Positions 18,901 through 28,300 of a stretch of 64,000 nt of DNA are shown here, piece by piece. The translations under genes and the position numbers were made by a program. Source of the DNA: Chitinophagaceae bacterium (GTDB taxonomy: Bacteria; Bacteroidota; Bacteroidia; Chitinophagales; Chitinophagaceae); contig JADKAM010000001.1 of assembly GCA_016715365.1 (NCBI GenBank), forward strand, positions 310,001 through 374,000, read 5' to 3'. Below the pieces are notes generated by a model. The model had not been told where the DNA came from and made no database searches. It saw only the letters and a program-made list of their open reading frames with translations. Numbering within the stretch: position 1 is the first letter of the stretch; every line of letters starts with the position of its first letter.

Positions 18901-20249
18901 TCGTTACTGATAAGCACTCTTGTCTTTGTACCAGTTACCAATCCTCTTAGCCTTACAGTAGCCGCAGTAGCATCCTGTGGATATGGCCAGATATTGTTCG
19001 AAGGGCTTGATAGATAACCATCATAGCTGGTAACTCTGCTTGCACTCAAAGGGCTGCCTTCTCCACTTCGCCAGGTATAATCATCGTAAAATGTTTTTGT
19101 TAATTGCTCATTGGTATAGCTAGCTGGGTTGGGGTAGCTGATACTGGTCTGCGCTAGATTTCTGTGATGGGCAGCATCATTGTAATAGGTATTATCCGTT
19201 ATCAGTCCTGTTGTTATCGGCCTGTCTAATACATCATATAATGTGTACATCCATTTATGTTCTGAACGGAGTACTGAGTCTTGTGTCATTACCAACCTGT
19301 CCCTGGCATCGTATATGATATAGACAATACCTGCACCCGGCACTCTTTTACTGGTCATCCTATGGCGTTCATCATAACTATAGCTAAAGCAGAGTTCATC
19401 AAGCGTATAACTGCCAAAGGTCCAGCTGTTATTGATAAGTTGTTCAACTGCCTTTGGCGGTATTACAAATACTAGTTCATTCAGATCATTGTAAACATAG
19501 TAGGTACATAACCATCCTAAATGTGCTCCTACAGGAGAATTATCTATCTGTACTTTTTTTAGGATTATTTTTCCTCCAAGATTTTTATACTCAATCACCT
19601 GTTTGCCATGTTCATCAGTAGTAACGATTTTTTCTAATTGGCCGGCTCCGTACCTTACTGAAGTTGCAGGTTGGTTGCTGCTGATGATCCATTTGCGTAC
19701 GCTGTCAGAAATAGTATTGAACAGGTATTGTATGCTTATTCCTCTTCCATCACCTGTCCAGCTTTTACCTGGTGCATAGGCATTAGTTGGTCTGTTCAGG
19801 GGAGATAATTCAAACAGGGTTTTGGTATAGGTAAAGCTGTCGCTGTAATTAGATATATACCAGGCATATTGGGTATTAAAGGGGTCTGTTTTAAAATTAC
19901 CGTCAGCTCCTGTATTGGTAATATAAGGCAAATATTTATTGGATTCCCTTCCAAATGCATCATAGGTGTTTGCTGATACAATATCTTCCTGCAAAGGGCT
20001 TCCTTTTTTTACAATCGTTTCAATGGGCCTGCCCAGGCCGTCAAAATACTGGGTTACCTGCTTTACTTTTTCTATACTTCCTGCCGTCACACTATCTTTA
20101 TGGGTCATGGGGGCATAGGCTTCCCAGGTGCGAACATAGTTTACTTTTATGCCACTAGGGAAGGCCGCAGGAGGTGTATCCTGGGCATATGTGCTGGTAA
20201 ACATCAGCATAGTAATCAGCAGCGCTATTTGTTGTTTTACAGTGAGCAT
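15903..20249 (-). CDS. DUF6443 RHS protein with variable toxin-like C-terminus (module 2, RHS B)
   Basis: This 1448-residue protein has a signal peptide (ending TSTYAQ). DUF6443 covers about residues 30-180 (VNYVRTWEAYAP, VTQYFDGLGRPIETIVKKGS), followed by many RHS/YD strands and the conserved core (KDHLGNVRMML, HYYPFGLTM, YGARMYDAQIGRWHVIDPLS) closing at DPDGM, residues 1198-1202. The 246 residues after it are the variable domain. It contains LHGITEAFQAALI (His1364, Glu1368) and SRAHLAA (His1402), an arrangement that recalls an HExxE zinc peptidase but with Gly at the usual catalytic Glu. The RHS shell is expected to encase this domain. It is preceded by RHS A (47 nt) and followed by a lipoprotein (4 nt). 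The toxin activity is not established. Confidence 0.88.
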   Translation of the reverse strand: MLTVKQQIALLITMLMFTSTYAQDTPPAAFPSGIKVNYVRTWEAYAPMTHKDSVTAGSIEKVKQVTQYFDGLGRPIETIVKKGSPLQEDIVSANTYDAFGRESNKYLPYITNTGADGNFKTDPFNTQYAWYISNYSDSFTYTKTLFELSPLNRPTNAYAPGKSWTGDGRGISIQYLFNTISDSVRKWIISSNQPATSVRYGAGQLEKIVTTDEHGKQVIEYKNLGGKIILKKVQIDNSPVGAHLGWLCTYYVYNDLNELVFVIPPKAVEQLINNSWTFGSYTLDELCFSYSYDERHRMTSKRVPGAGIVYIIYDARDRLVMTQDSVLRSEHKWMYTLYDVLDRPITTGLITDNTYYNDAAHHRNLAQTSISYPNPASYTNEQLTKTFYDDYTWRSGEGSPLSASRVTSYDGYLSSPSNNIWPYPQDATAATVRLRGLVTGTKTRVLISNDSLYTTPFYDDKGKPIQTQSNNVSGGTDVMVTQYSWTGQPLLNITKQAKAGTNSQTTIALTKLTYDVQWRMIKTEKKISNTRVSSGSMPGSWTTINENGYDEQGQLKKKKLGTTTVDSLQYDYNIRGWMLGMNRSYVKDTTSSSNWFGFDLGYDKTSFTVNSGSHSYTAAQYNGNISGLLWRSTGDDMLRKYDFTYDNANRLTGADFNQLNSNSFSKAAGVDFSTNGLLYDVNGNISNMNQKGWKLGGSVTIDSLAYVYNTNSNKLHYVTDRTNDAATYLGDFKEYSNNTNPDYSYDGNGNLKLDSNKHINSIKYNHLNLPDTIELANPISAFQPRYITYTYDANGNKLKKIVSEAFGIGDDQTTTTTYINGSVYESFYKYSSSAGGVVREYTDSLIFISTEEGRARVNADSSEVVYDYMLKDHLGNVRMMLTEEKDTTFYPPATMEDALAADEELIYGNLPATRVDEPNFYPEAHVKVAKVNGKSGPMIGPSMILKVMAGDKFNVKVDTWYINGSTPGGPSNPFTALISALAGGIATTTGGKVTQSEIISSGALTPGVTQFLSSQSSPISGRPKAYLNWIMFDEQFNFVSSNSNFEQVPDESVYDNWMYPSNHTEPIVQNDLPISKNGFLYIYVSNETPDIDVFFDNLQVTHIKGPLLEETHYYPFGLTMTGISSKAAGGQENKFKYNGKEEQRQEFSDGGGLDWMDYGARMYDAQIGRWHVIDPLSDQMRRHSPYNYAFDNPIRFIDPDGMRPGGDWYGYSMNKENGTATESSGENSGPTKVIIEGGRRVESFEELQASVAKYLTLDISESGEITYTQNLQIPTLNPIKPDESAKQLMKAIDNKYITVTNWASDNLTTRSGGAYPGDAFVGTTIVNSKTPGPIRQVKAFQEQDPLSLRIADNYIGAPGSTTLHGITEAFQAALITQSTGVISGPATPAEESNPLSIYSRAHLAATPQLTSFASQPWADRNTGKLIRIDYTVTNKAGTLRPLIYKVIK

Positions 20250-20296
20250 AATACTCTAATTATTTAGGTTTATGATCTGGTTATTTTTACAACATT

Positions 20297-23200
20297 TTAT
20301 TGTTGGTATTTATAGTCGAACAGTTTTAATATCCTGCCGTCTTCATCACGTATAAGCTTCAGCCGGTTCAATGCATCATATTCATAATAGCTTACCTGGT
20401 TTCTTACATCACATTGGCTCATCACACCCAGCATTGGTTCATAGGTAAAGGTTACCATCTGTGCATCCACAGGAAATACCCTTACTTCGTCTAATTTATA
20501 TGTGGCAGTAATAGTTGTAGAGCCGGTGTAAGCTGTTTCATAATACACCCATTTGGTCCCATCCCAGCTCCAGTAAGTAAGCACGTAGCTTTTGCCATTG
20601 GGCAAAGAAAAACTGACACTGTAATTACCGCTATGGCTTTTACCACCAGTTTTTGCTACTGCATCAGTTGTTCCGTCCACCTCTTCAAAACTTGTATAGA
20701 AAATTTCGTTGGCAGCTGCATTGGTTGCCGCTGCAATTGGTAATTGTTTTTTATACCCCCATAAATAGCTTTTATGAACGCCGCTATCCTTTGCTATTTC
20801 CAGCACATTGGCTAGCGTATCGTAGTTTATATAATTGATGTGAGCGGGCATGCTGTTGGTTTGCTCTTTATATTCTGTTTGTTGTAAAACCACAACAGTG
20901 CTGTCGTTAAACCAGTCGTCGTAAGTATTTGTAATGGTAGAAAGCAATGTGCTGTTCTTGTATTTTTTTTCTTCCAGTACGGGGGCCACTATATTGCGGT
21001 ATGTTAAGACAGAAGCACTGCCATCAAGGGGATATGTCTTTCTTATTTCTAGGATATCTCCGTCAGGGCTATTTACAATTTGTTTGGTTGGATAACTATG
21101 CAGGGAATTTGCATACTCGGTAGTTGTTTTTACAATAAAGGAATCATTATTATTATCGTAGGTAACCTCCCTGGTACTGTCTGTATATACGTCATATTTA
21201 TTAATCGCATATTTTGTAACATCGAATGGATTAAACTCGCAGGGGACTGTTGGCGGTGTACTATTATAACCAGCCAAGAAATTCTTTTTGATTACGTAAT
21301 TGTAATAACTTAAAAAATTATGCATGAATAAATAATTGGTTACTGATTTCTGCAATTTGTAACTGCTGGTTGCAGTATCATAGCGGTATATTTTTGTCAA
21401 ATCTTCGCCCAATACGACATCGTTGACAACCTGCAAAGGAGCGGACAATATTTTGTTGTTATGTCCTATAGATATATCATAAGGCCCCAGATTCCCACCG
21501 TTAAAAAACAAGTAATGATGCTCAGTATAACCGTTATTGGTACTTCCCACGGTTTTTTCAATTACATTGCGGTGGTAAGCATGTTGGCTTCCCAATGTAG
21601 TTAACGGTACCTGTAGGTTTGAACTTAGATGTGCTATTTTGTACCATGGCCCTTCACAAATAACAGTGCCACAGAAATACCAGTCTTTACTTATTTTAGT
21701 TTGGTCACTGCAACGGTTGAGACCGGTTAAAAGGAATGTAGAAGAATGGTTGCTGGTATCTAAATAACTGAAAGACTTTTCCAGTTCCTTTTGGCCAAAA
21801 CTGTACGACTGGATAGACGTAACGGAAGAACCCCCTATTAAAGAATCGTTGCCACCGTTATAATATCTATTTGGTCTGTATATAATAGAATCATAACCTC
21901 CAGTGGGATAAATGATCTTGTTCAATAATCCTTTCATAGCATAAACGGTATCAATTGAACGGTCTCCATAAGTTACCAGCGTTGAGCCACCGCCCAAGTA
22001 AGGGTAATTCATGTCAGTTGTTGGAAGTGTAGGAATAAGCGAAGCGTTGGAAGATTTACCATTACTGTACCCGTACCAGTCCTGTAGGTAAGTTAATCTT
22101 GCGGAAACCCCGCTCTTATCAATGTAATCAAATTTATAAGGAATTGAGTTAAGTGTATCGCCGATATTATCCAGTTTTATACTGTCGAGATACAATCGTT
22201 TATTCGAATTGGTATGTGAAGAAGTGCCATTGCCGCTGTTATAAGAACTGTACAATGTTGCCTGCTTAACGATCAATCCATTGCGGTTGGTAATCCTTAC
22301 CTGTGATAATCTTTTTGCTGAATCCAGGTCCTGTCTGGGAGAACTGTCATAATAAAAAGCTGCCGTATCACCGGCAGATGTAATGATCTTCGAAATGAAT
22401 TTACTGCTTACCAGCTGACGGGTAACACAGGTATAAAATGTTTCGGAATTTAATGGCAAGGCAGCCCCTCCACATCCGGGTAGGTAATTATCAGTTTCAA
22501 TACATTTTGACAAGTACTGGCTGATGGATTGTTCAAAAAGAATGTTTTGGGTGAGGTAAGTAAAATTCATAAAAGAGCGCTTATTGGGGGCGGTGATCTT
22601 GCTCAGATACCAGCTGGTTATATTATCTGAAGCCTCATAAGTTTTGGGACAGCCAGTACCCATCGGGTTCCTGCTTTTGCTGGTTTCTGCTACGTCAAAT
22701 CTGAATGTAGAACCATCATCTGTTGTAATAATAAATCCATCAGGAAAATAATTACTGATAGGTTTGATAACAACATTATAATTTGCCAGTGGTATTATGG
22801 TTTGGAGATTGGAATCCAGTATAAACTTTCCCGAATAATTAAGAAAAGAAAAGCTGAATATATCAGATTCCGCATCAGGGTGATCTTTTAAAAAACTCAG
22901 TAATGCAGCATTCTGATTGCTGAAATTGGGGTTACTCAGATTGGTAGGATATGAACTTCCGTCTCGGGCTTCATCAGGTCTGTCAAAGATAGTTCTCGAT
23001 ACCACTCCTCCTGAGCTACAGTTCCAGCCTGTACCAACCATGGATGAATATTCATCTACTCTAACGCCGGTGGAGTTATAAGATACATTAATTGGCAGTT
23101 TGATTCCGTTAACTGCAAGCACACCAATAGGAATATTAATATTCGGAGAGCCCGTAGAATTATTCACCGAAAGGTTATCTGCTTTTAACAATGCGCTTAC

Positions 23201-23308
23201 CTCCGGTGTTGGCTGTACAAAATCAGGAAGTTTCATTGCTTCAGGTAATTGAGCAAATACCCCCGAATGTAATAACCATAATGCAGGAATAATAAATAAT
23301 TTTTTCAT
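20297..23308 (-). CDS. RHS/YD-repeat protein A of module 2
   Basis: This 1003-residue secreted protein has a clear signal peptide (MKKLFIIPALWLLHSGVFAQ). The N-terminal block (PEVSALLKADNLSVNNSTGS, PINVSYNSTGVRVDEYSSMV, GTGWNCSSGGVVSRTI) matches the start of the protein at 1733-5446 in layout. An insertion around residues 850-950 (YTSFEEVDGTTDAVAKTGG...YSVSFSLPNGKSYVLTYW) looks like a carbohydrate-binding-type beta-sandwich. It ends at QVSYYEYDALNRLKLIRDED plus 15 residues and so lacks the Cys-rich tail of its module 1 paralogue. Ending at a YD repeat just before a second RHS gene suggests that RHS A and RHS B are two halves of one shell. It lies 28 nt from the barrel gene. Confidence 0.87.
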   Translation of the reverse strand: MKKLFIIPALWLLHSGVFAQLPEAMKLPDFVQPTPEVSALLKADNLSVNNSTGSPNINIPIGVLAVNGIKLPINVSYNSTGVRVDEYSSMVGTGWNCSSGGVVSRTIFDRPDEARDGSSYPTNLSNPNFSNQNAALLSFLKDHPDAESDIFSFSFLNYSGKFILDSNLQTIIPLANYNVVIKPISNYFPDGFIITTDDGSTFRFDVAETSKSRNPMGTGCPKTYEASDNITSWYLSKITAPNKRSFMNFTYLTQNILFEQSISQYLSKCIETDNYLPGCGGAALPLNSETFYTCVTRQLVSSKFISKIITSAGDTAAFYYDSSPRQDLDSAKRLSQVRITNRNGLIVKQATLYSSYNSGNGTSSHTNSNKRLYLDSIKLDNIGDTLNSIPYKFDYIDKSGVSARLTYLQDWYGYSNGKSSNASLIPTLPTTDMNYPYLGGGSTLVTYGDRSIDTVYAMKGLLNKIIYPTGGYDSIIYRPNRYYNGGNDSLIGGSSVTSIQSYSFGQKELEKSFSYLDTSNHSSTFLLTGLNRCSDQTKISKDWYFCGTVICEGPWYKIAHLSSNLQVPLTTLGSQHAYHRNVIEKTVGSTNNGYTEHHYLFFNGGNLGPYDISIGHNNKILSAPLQVVNDVVLGEDLTKIYRYDTATSSYKLQKSVTNYLFMHNFLSYYNYVIKKNFLAGYNSTPPTVPCEFNPFDVTKYAINKYDVYTDSTREVTYDNNNDSFIVKTTTEYANSLHSYPTKQIVNSPDGDILEIRKTYPLDGSASVLTYRNIVAPVLEEKKYKNSTLLSTITNTYDDWFNDSTVVVLQQTEYKEQTNSMPAHINYINYDTLANVLEIAKDSGVHKSYLWGYKKQLPIAAATNAAANEIFYTSFEEVDGTTDAVAKTGGKSHSGNYSVSFSLPNGKSYVLTYWSWDGTKWVYYETAYTGSTTITATYKLDEVRVFPVDAQMVTFTYEPMLGVMSQCDVRNQVSYYEYDALNRLKLIRDEDGRILKLFDYKYQQ

Positions 23309-23336
23309 CAGTATAAATGGTTAAATATTATTGTCA

Positions 23337-24785
23337 TCATTTCAATTCATAATTTATTCTGAAAACAAAAGGTTGGCTCACAGGTATATGTTGCCGGTAA
23401 AGCATATCGTACAGTAACTGCACTTTTGTTCCTTTGGCAAGTTTCGTTTTGATGGATATTTTCTTTGTCAATCCAACCAGTCCGGCCTGTTGCCAAGCAG
23501 AATAATTTTTCAACTGTTCTATCTTCTTAAATGATGTATTGTAATTCATCTCGAACCCACCCGTTACAAAGAATTGTCTTTTCAATTTCCAGTCAACAAA
23601 TCCCCTGAATCCCAAACCCTGGTGCGTAATACGGATTCGTTGTATACTACCAAGCCCCATTTTATAATTAACACCAATACCAATCACAGATTTGTCATTC
23701 AATTTATATCCTACACTGACCCCGATATTTGCAATCGTCGGGATATATCCATTGGATTTTTCAAAATCAAAAATGCTTCCATATTCTAACCGCTGTACAA
23801 AAGTTTTTGTCTTTTGCATATTAGGTTTGAAGTCAGGAATGTTTGCATCACCACTACTGCCACCAGCTTTGAGTACTTTATCTTTCAGGGCTTTTAACTC
23901 TGTTTGTGCTCTTTGCATATTCTGATTAAAAACTTCCCTTGCATTCGGCCCCCCGGAACCAATCCTGTTTTGTATCAAAGTATTTACGCTCTCCCGGGTC
24001 TGTAATCCTCGTAAGTCCAATGGTGCTCCCGGCTCAGATGGCAGCCTGAAGAGGGATGCCAGCATACTGTTCTGTTTTACAAAATTTTTAAATGCAGGAA
24101 TTTTGTTTAACACTTTAAGTGCTAATACCTCAACTTTCTTTTTATCAGAAAATAATTCTTTGTAATTACGTAATGTTTCAATATAGTAATAAGCTTCCTT
24201 ATCGATCTTAGTCAGGTACTTGCTTTTGCCGATATATTTTACAGCTTCATTCATCAACTGTTTTTTCCGCTCTTTTATAAATTGCTCAACTGCTTCTGTA
24301 TTTGAAATATCCTGTTCCAATTCTTCCAGTTTCTTTTTGGCATCATTAATCGGCTGAATCAGTTTTTTATCCAGTTTATCCTTTTGATCTTCCAGATATT
24401 TGACACTGGTGGTAAGTTTATCCCGATAGCTGTTATACTTTGCTCTGTATCCTACAGCTACCGCTTTGCCTTCCTGTATTCTTTTTAAAACACTGCCAAA
24501 GGTGGTTGCATTGCTGCCGAATAACTTTGCAGATGTTTCAGGGCTCACCTGGTCTAAAATTCCTTTGATCTTGTTCTCCCACTTGCTGAGTTTAGCTAAG
24601 GTCTTTTCTGTTTTACCGGTAATGCGGTTGCTGTACTTATCTATTTTATTTTCTACAGCATTGAGATATTTAACAGGAACTTTTTGAATATTTTCCAAAG
24701 CCAGGAATATGCTATCTGCCTGGGCCAGACAGCTAAAGAAACTGAACTGCAAAAAAATGATAAATATTAATTGCTTCAGGCGCAT
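23337..24785 (-). CDS. Coiled-coil plus beta-barrel outer-membrane protein of RHS module 2
   Basis: The start is taken at the ATG at 24785, giving MRLKQLIFIIFLQFSFFSCLAQ, a proper signal peptide; the frame extends 10 codons further. The layout equals that of 5485-6930: a long charged helical region with coiled-coil character (VENKIDKYSNRITGKTEKTL is identical in both), the linker SGDANIPDFKPN, and a C-terminal barrel-like domain (VSVGYKLNDKSVIGIGVNYK, FFVTGGFEMNYN) ending FRINYELK. Many stretches are also identical at DNA level to the module 1 copy, so the pair could recombine. It is the first gene of module 2 and is followed by RHS A after 28 nt. A hairpin-forming repeat lies 38 nt upstream of the start. 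Confidence 0.86.
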   Translation of the reverse strand: MRLKQLIFIIFLQFSFFSCLAQADSIFLALENIQKVPVKYLNAVENKIDKYSNRITGKTEKTLAKLSKWENKIKGILDQVSPETSAKLFGSNATTFGSVLKRIQEGKAVAVGYRAKYNSYRDKLTTSVKYLEDQKDKLDKKLIQPINDAKKKLEELEQDISNTEAVEQFIKERKKQLMNEAVKYIGKSKYLTKIDKEAYYYIETLRNYKELFSDKKKVEVLALKVLNKIPAFKNFVKQNSMLASLFRLPSEPGAPLDLRGLQTRESVNTLIQNRIGSGGPNAREVFNQNMQRAQTELKALKDKVLKAGGSSGDANIPDFKPNMQKTKTFVQRLEYGSIFDFEKSNGYIPTIANIGVSVGYKLNDKSVIGIGVNYKMGLGSIQRIRITHQGLGFRGFVDWKLKRQFFVTGGFEMNYNTSFKKIEQLKNYSAWQQAGLVGLTKKISIKTKLAKGTKVQLLYDMLYRQHIPVSQPFVFRINYELK

Positions 24786-24822
24786 GGGTAAAAAGCATTT
24801 ATAAAGTACATACAATATTACA

Positions 24823-24842
24823 TGTGACAGTCTACTGTCACA
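24823..24842. promoter_or_regulatory. Inverted repeat in the leader of RHS module 2
   Basis: TGTGACAG (24823-24830) and CTGTCACA (24835-24842) are exact inverted arms around TCTA, 38 nt before the ATG at 24785. It could be an operator or a leader hairpin. The module 1 and 3 leaders do not contain this sequence but have their own pairing segments. Confidence 0.45.
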
Positions 24843-25380
24843 GTAATAGAATTACTGTTAGTTTATGCTTGAACAGAAAAATTTTTCGCAGGTAGGATTA
24901 AATGCCAGGGGTGGCAAAAAAGTATTTTTTCTAAAGTAAAGTAAACATAATATACATTATTGATATTTGCAACTGTTTCAAAATAATTTTTTATTAAATT
25001 AAAAATCGGCTTGCAGATAACCGAGATAATCATCATTAAATGCTATGCCACTAATTTGATGCTTGAAATCAAATGTGTCACCAAATTACTTTCAGTAAAT
25101 AAAACAATTGATCCTCACACAAAAGGAATTAAGGTCAGGACTCTGCTTAAAATTTTTTTATTGATACTTATTATTCTCGATCAGGTAGCTAAGAGTTCAC
25201 TTATGTTATTGATTTTCTTGGTTATTGTAGCTAGGAGATTTCTTTGTGAGGCCACTTCACGGGATTTCTTGTGAATAAATAAGTCATTTTTATTATTGCT
25301 TTACAATTCAAAATTGGAAACAAATAATATTTTTATTAACTTTATTATCGTTTTATTCCTCACAGTATTCAACACTACTG
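24843..25380. other. AT-rich divergent intergenic region
   Basis: This region lies between the start of module 2 on the minus strand and the DUF7948 gene on the plus strand. A plus-strand frame at 25011-25274 (87 codons) has one hydrophobic stretch but no family resemblance, and I do not call it. GTCAGGACTCTG at 25134-25145 is the same word as at 7418-7429. I saw no transposase remnant or clear terminal repeats. Confidence 0.4.
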
Positions 25381-28300
25381 ATGAAAGTTTTAATCGCCCT
25401 TATATTGCTATTCAATATTCCGAGTTTTGCACAAACTCCTTCTTTTGATATTACTAAACCACCCATAAATAAACTGTCAAACGGCTTACTCAGTTCTAAA
25501 AATTCATTCATAGAAAATATTGGCCAGTATGGCGAAACCATGCAAGGATTTACCAGGATGGGTAAAATAAAATATGGATTTGAAGGATTTGGAATGCCTG
25601 TTTTATTTACGCCAAAAGGTTTGATTCATCTTCAAAGAAAAGTTGAAAATATATCAAAACAGGAAGAAGAAAAACTTGAGAAAAAAGGTATACCCGAAGA
25701 AGAAATTGAAAGAAAAAGAAAAGTTACTGATAAGATAATAATTATGGAATGGTTGGGTGCTAACCCACAGCCAGAAATTATTGCTGAAGACATTACGTCC
25801 GATTATCATATTTATGGGCTTTTGAAGGAGAAAGCAAAAGGATTTAAAAGAATTACTTATAAAGATTTATATCCGGGAATAGATATGATTTATCATTTTA
25901 ATAACTCAGGAAAAACTGGTTTTGAATATAGCCTTATTGTAAGGTCAGGAGCAGATTTAAGTATGGTTAAAATGAAGTATGGTGGTGATGTAAAAAGAAT
26001 AGCTATAAATAAAAATGGAAATTTAGTTATTCAGTCTGCAATTAATGAAATTGCTGAAACCTCTCCGTTAAGTTTCAGTAGCACTACAGATAAACTACAA
26101 CTTAAGCCAGATGTTCAAAGTAAACAGTACATATATAGTTCTTCTTTTCAGAAAAATAATAACATTATTAGTTTTACTATCAGTGATTATGATAAGGCAA
26201 AACCACTAGTAGTAGACCCTTTTATCAGTAATACCGCTAACCTTACGGGTGCAAATAACGGCATAGCAAAAGATATTGATTTTGATTACGATGGCAATAT
26301 TTATGTGGTCGGTGGTGGTGGTAGCGGATTTTTACCATGCAAGCTTGCAAAATTTGACCCTACTGGAGTGTTATTATGGACTTTTCATGGCACACTTACA
26401 ACACCTTCCTGGATTTTCGGGATTACTAATGGAGGTTGGGTGGTTGAGAAAACCACAGGTAATATTTATTTAGGCCAAGGGTTGGGCGTCCCAAATGGTT
26501 CGGTGAATATCCGATTGAATACCGCTGGTATATATGACAACTTTATTACAGTAGCCGATATTAATTTTTCAGAAAACTGGAAAATGGCCTGGAACTGTAA
26601 TAACGGGAATCCACAAATTTTCATTGCCGGAGGTAGTAATAATTCAAACAATAACTTAGCCATTTGTACTCCTCCTTCACCAATAATTACCGGTGCTAAT
26701 ATTACCGGTAATAGTGCTTTTAACCAGGATATATCTGATTTTGTTTTCGACCCTACTACCAATGACATGTATACAATTTATGCTTCCGATATCACACCCC
26801 CCTTTATTAGCAACAGGATTTACAAACATAAACCCCCTTATGGCGTTTCTGACGTTCTTTGGCAAACACCATCAGGTTTCAACAGGTTATTTGAACAAAG
26901 TAATCGGCCTTATCTTGCTACAAATACTTTTGGTTTTACTGATAACTCTACCAATGCTTTGTCTGTAAACAGTTCTTATTTATTTTATTATGATGGTTTA
27001 AACCTAAAAGCTTTCAGTAAGGTCGATGGTACAACAGTTGGAACTCCATTGGTTTTAAACCCGAATGTTGCTTTAATGCAGGGAGGGATCGTGGCTGATG
27101 AATGTAATAATGTATTTATCGGAAGTACAAACGGCACCATTAAAGTTTATAAATTTAATGGCAGCATTTTTGATGATGCCGCCGCTAATGATATAAACAT
27201 TGCAAGCTACCCCACTGCCTCCGTTTATGATTTGGCTTACGATCAGGGGCGGCAGCTTTTATATGCAAGCGGAAATGGTTTTGTTGCATCAATTGATATT
27301 TCATCTTATTGTGCTACCACGGTTTATACATTGTCTGTGATTTCCGACTGCAACACGGTTTCAGCACAGTCATCCGTAAGCCCTGCGCCGCCGGCTGCAA
27401 CCGTAATTACATATATTTTAATGAGCGGCGCAACTCAAATTGCAACTAATACAACCGGGCTGTTTACGGGATTAAATCCTGTATTGACTTATACTGTAAG
27501 AGCAATTATAAATCAGGCGTGTGGCGGAATACAATTAATTAAGGATTTTAACTTTACCAGTTGCCCTCTAAGTATTACTGCAACATTCATCAACCCTTCA
27601 TGCAATTTATCAAATGGCAGTATTACGGCCTCGGCAACATTTGGCACACCTCCTTACCAGTTTTCTAAAGATGGTATTGTATTTCAGACAAGCGGAAACT
27701 TCTCAGGACTGGCTGCAGGAAATTATACTATCACTGTGAGAGATGCTTTAAATGTTACTAACACAATTAATGTATTATTAGTTAACTCTCCTCCAGTACT
27801 GCTCAATGCAACTGCCACTGCATCTACCTGTAATTTTAATAATGGTGTTATAACTGCTACAGGTTCGGGAGGCTCAGCTCCTTTACAGTATAGTATTGAT
27901 GGAATTAACTTTCAGGTATCAAATATTTTTACAGGGCTTAGCCCCAATAATTATACGGTTACTGTTAAAGATTTTAATAACTGCTCTGCTACTTTTCCTG
28001 TTACAGTTACTTTAAATAATACGTTAACTGTAAATGCAGGTAATAATATTACGATTTGCGAGGGCACAAAAACTACTTTAAATGCCACATCAAACGGCAC
28101 TTCATTTTCCTGGTCACCTGTTACAGGACTTAACAACCCTGCAATTTTAAATCCTGAAGCATCGCCCATTGTAACTACGCCTTATACTTTAACAGCAACA
28201 AATGGAACCTGCACTGCAACAAGTATGGTAACTGTTTTTGTAAATCTAGCACCGATTGCTTATGCAGGCAGAGATACTGGTATTTGTTTCGGAAAAGATA

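Noticed and set aside
25011..25274. 87-codon hydrophobic plus-strand gene
   Set aside because: AT-rich frame without a start context or family resemblance.
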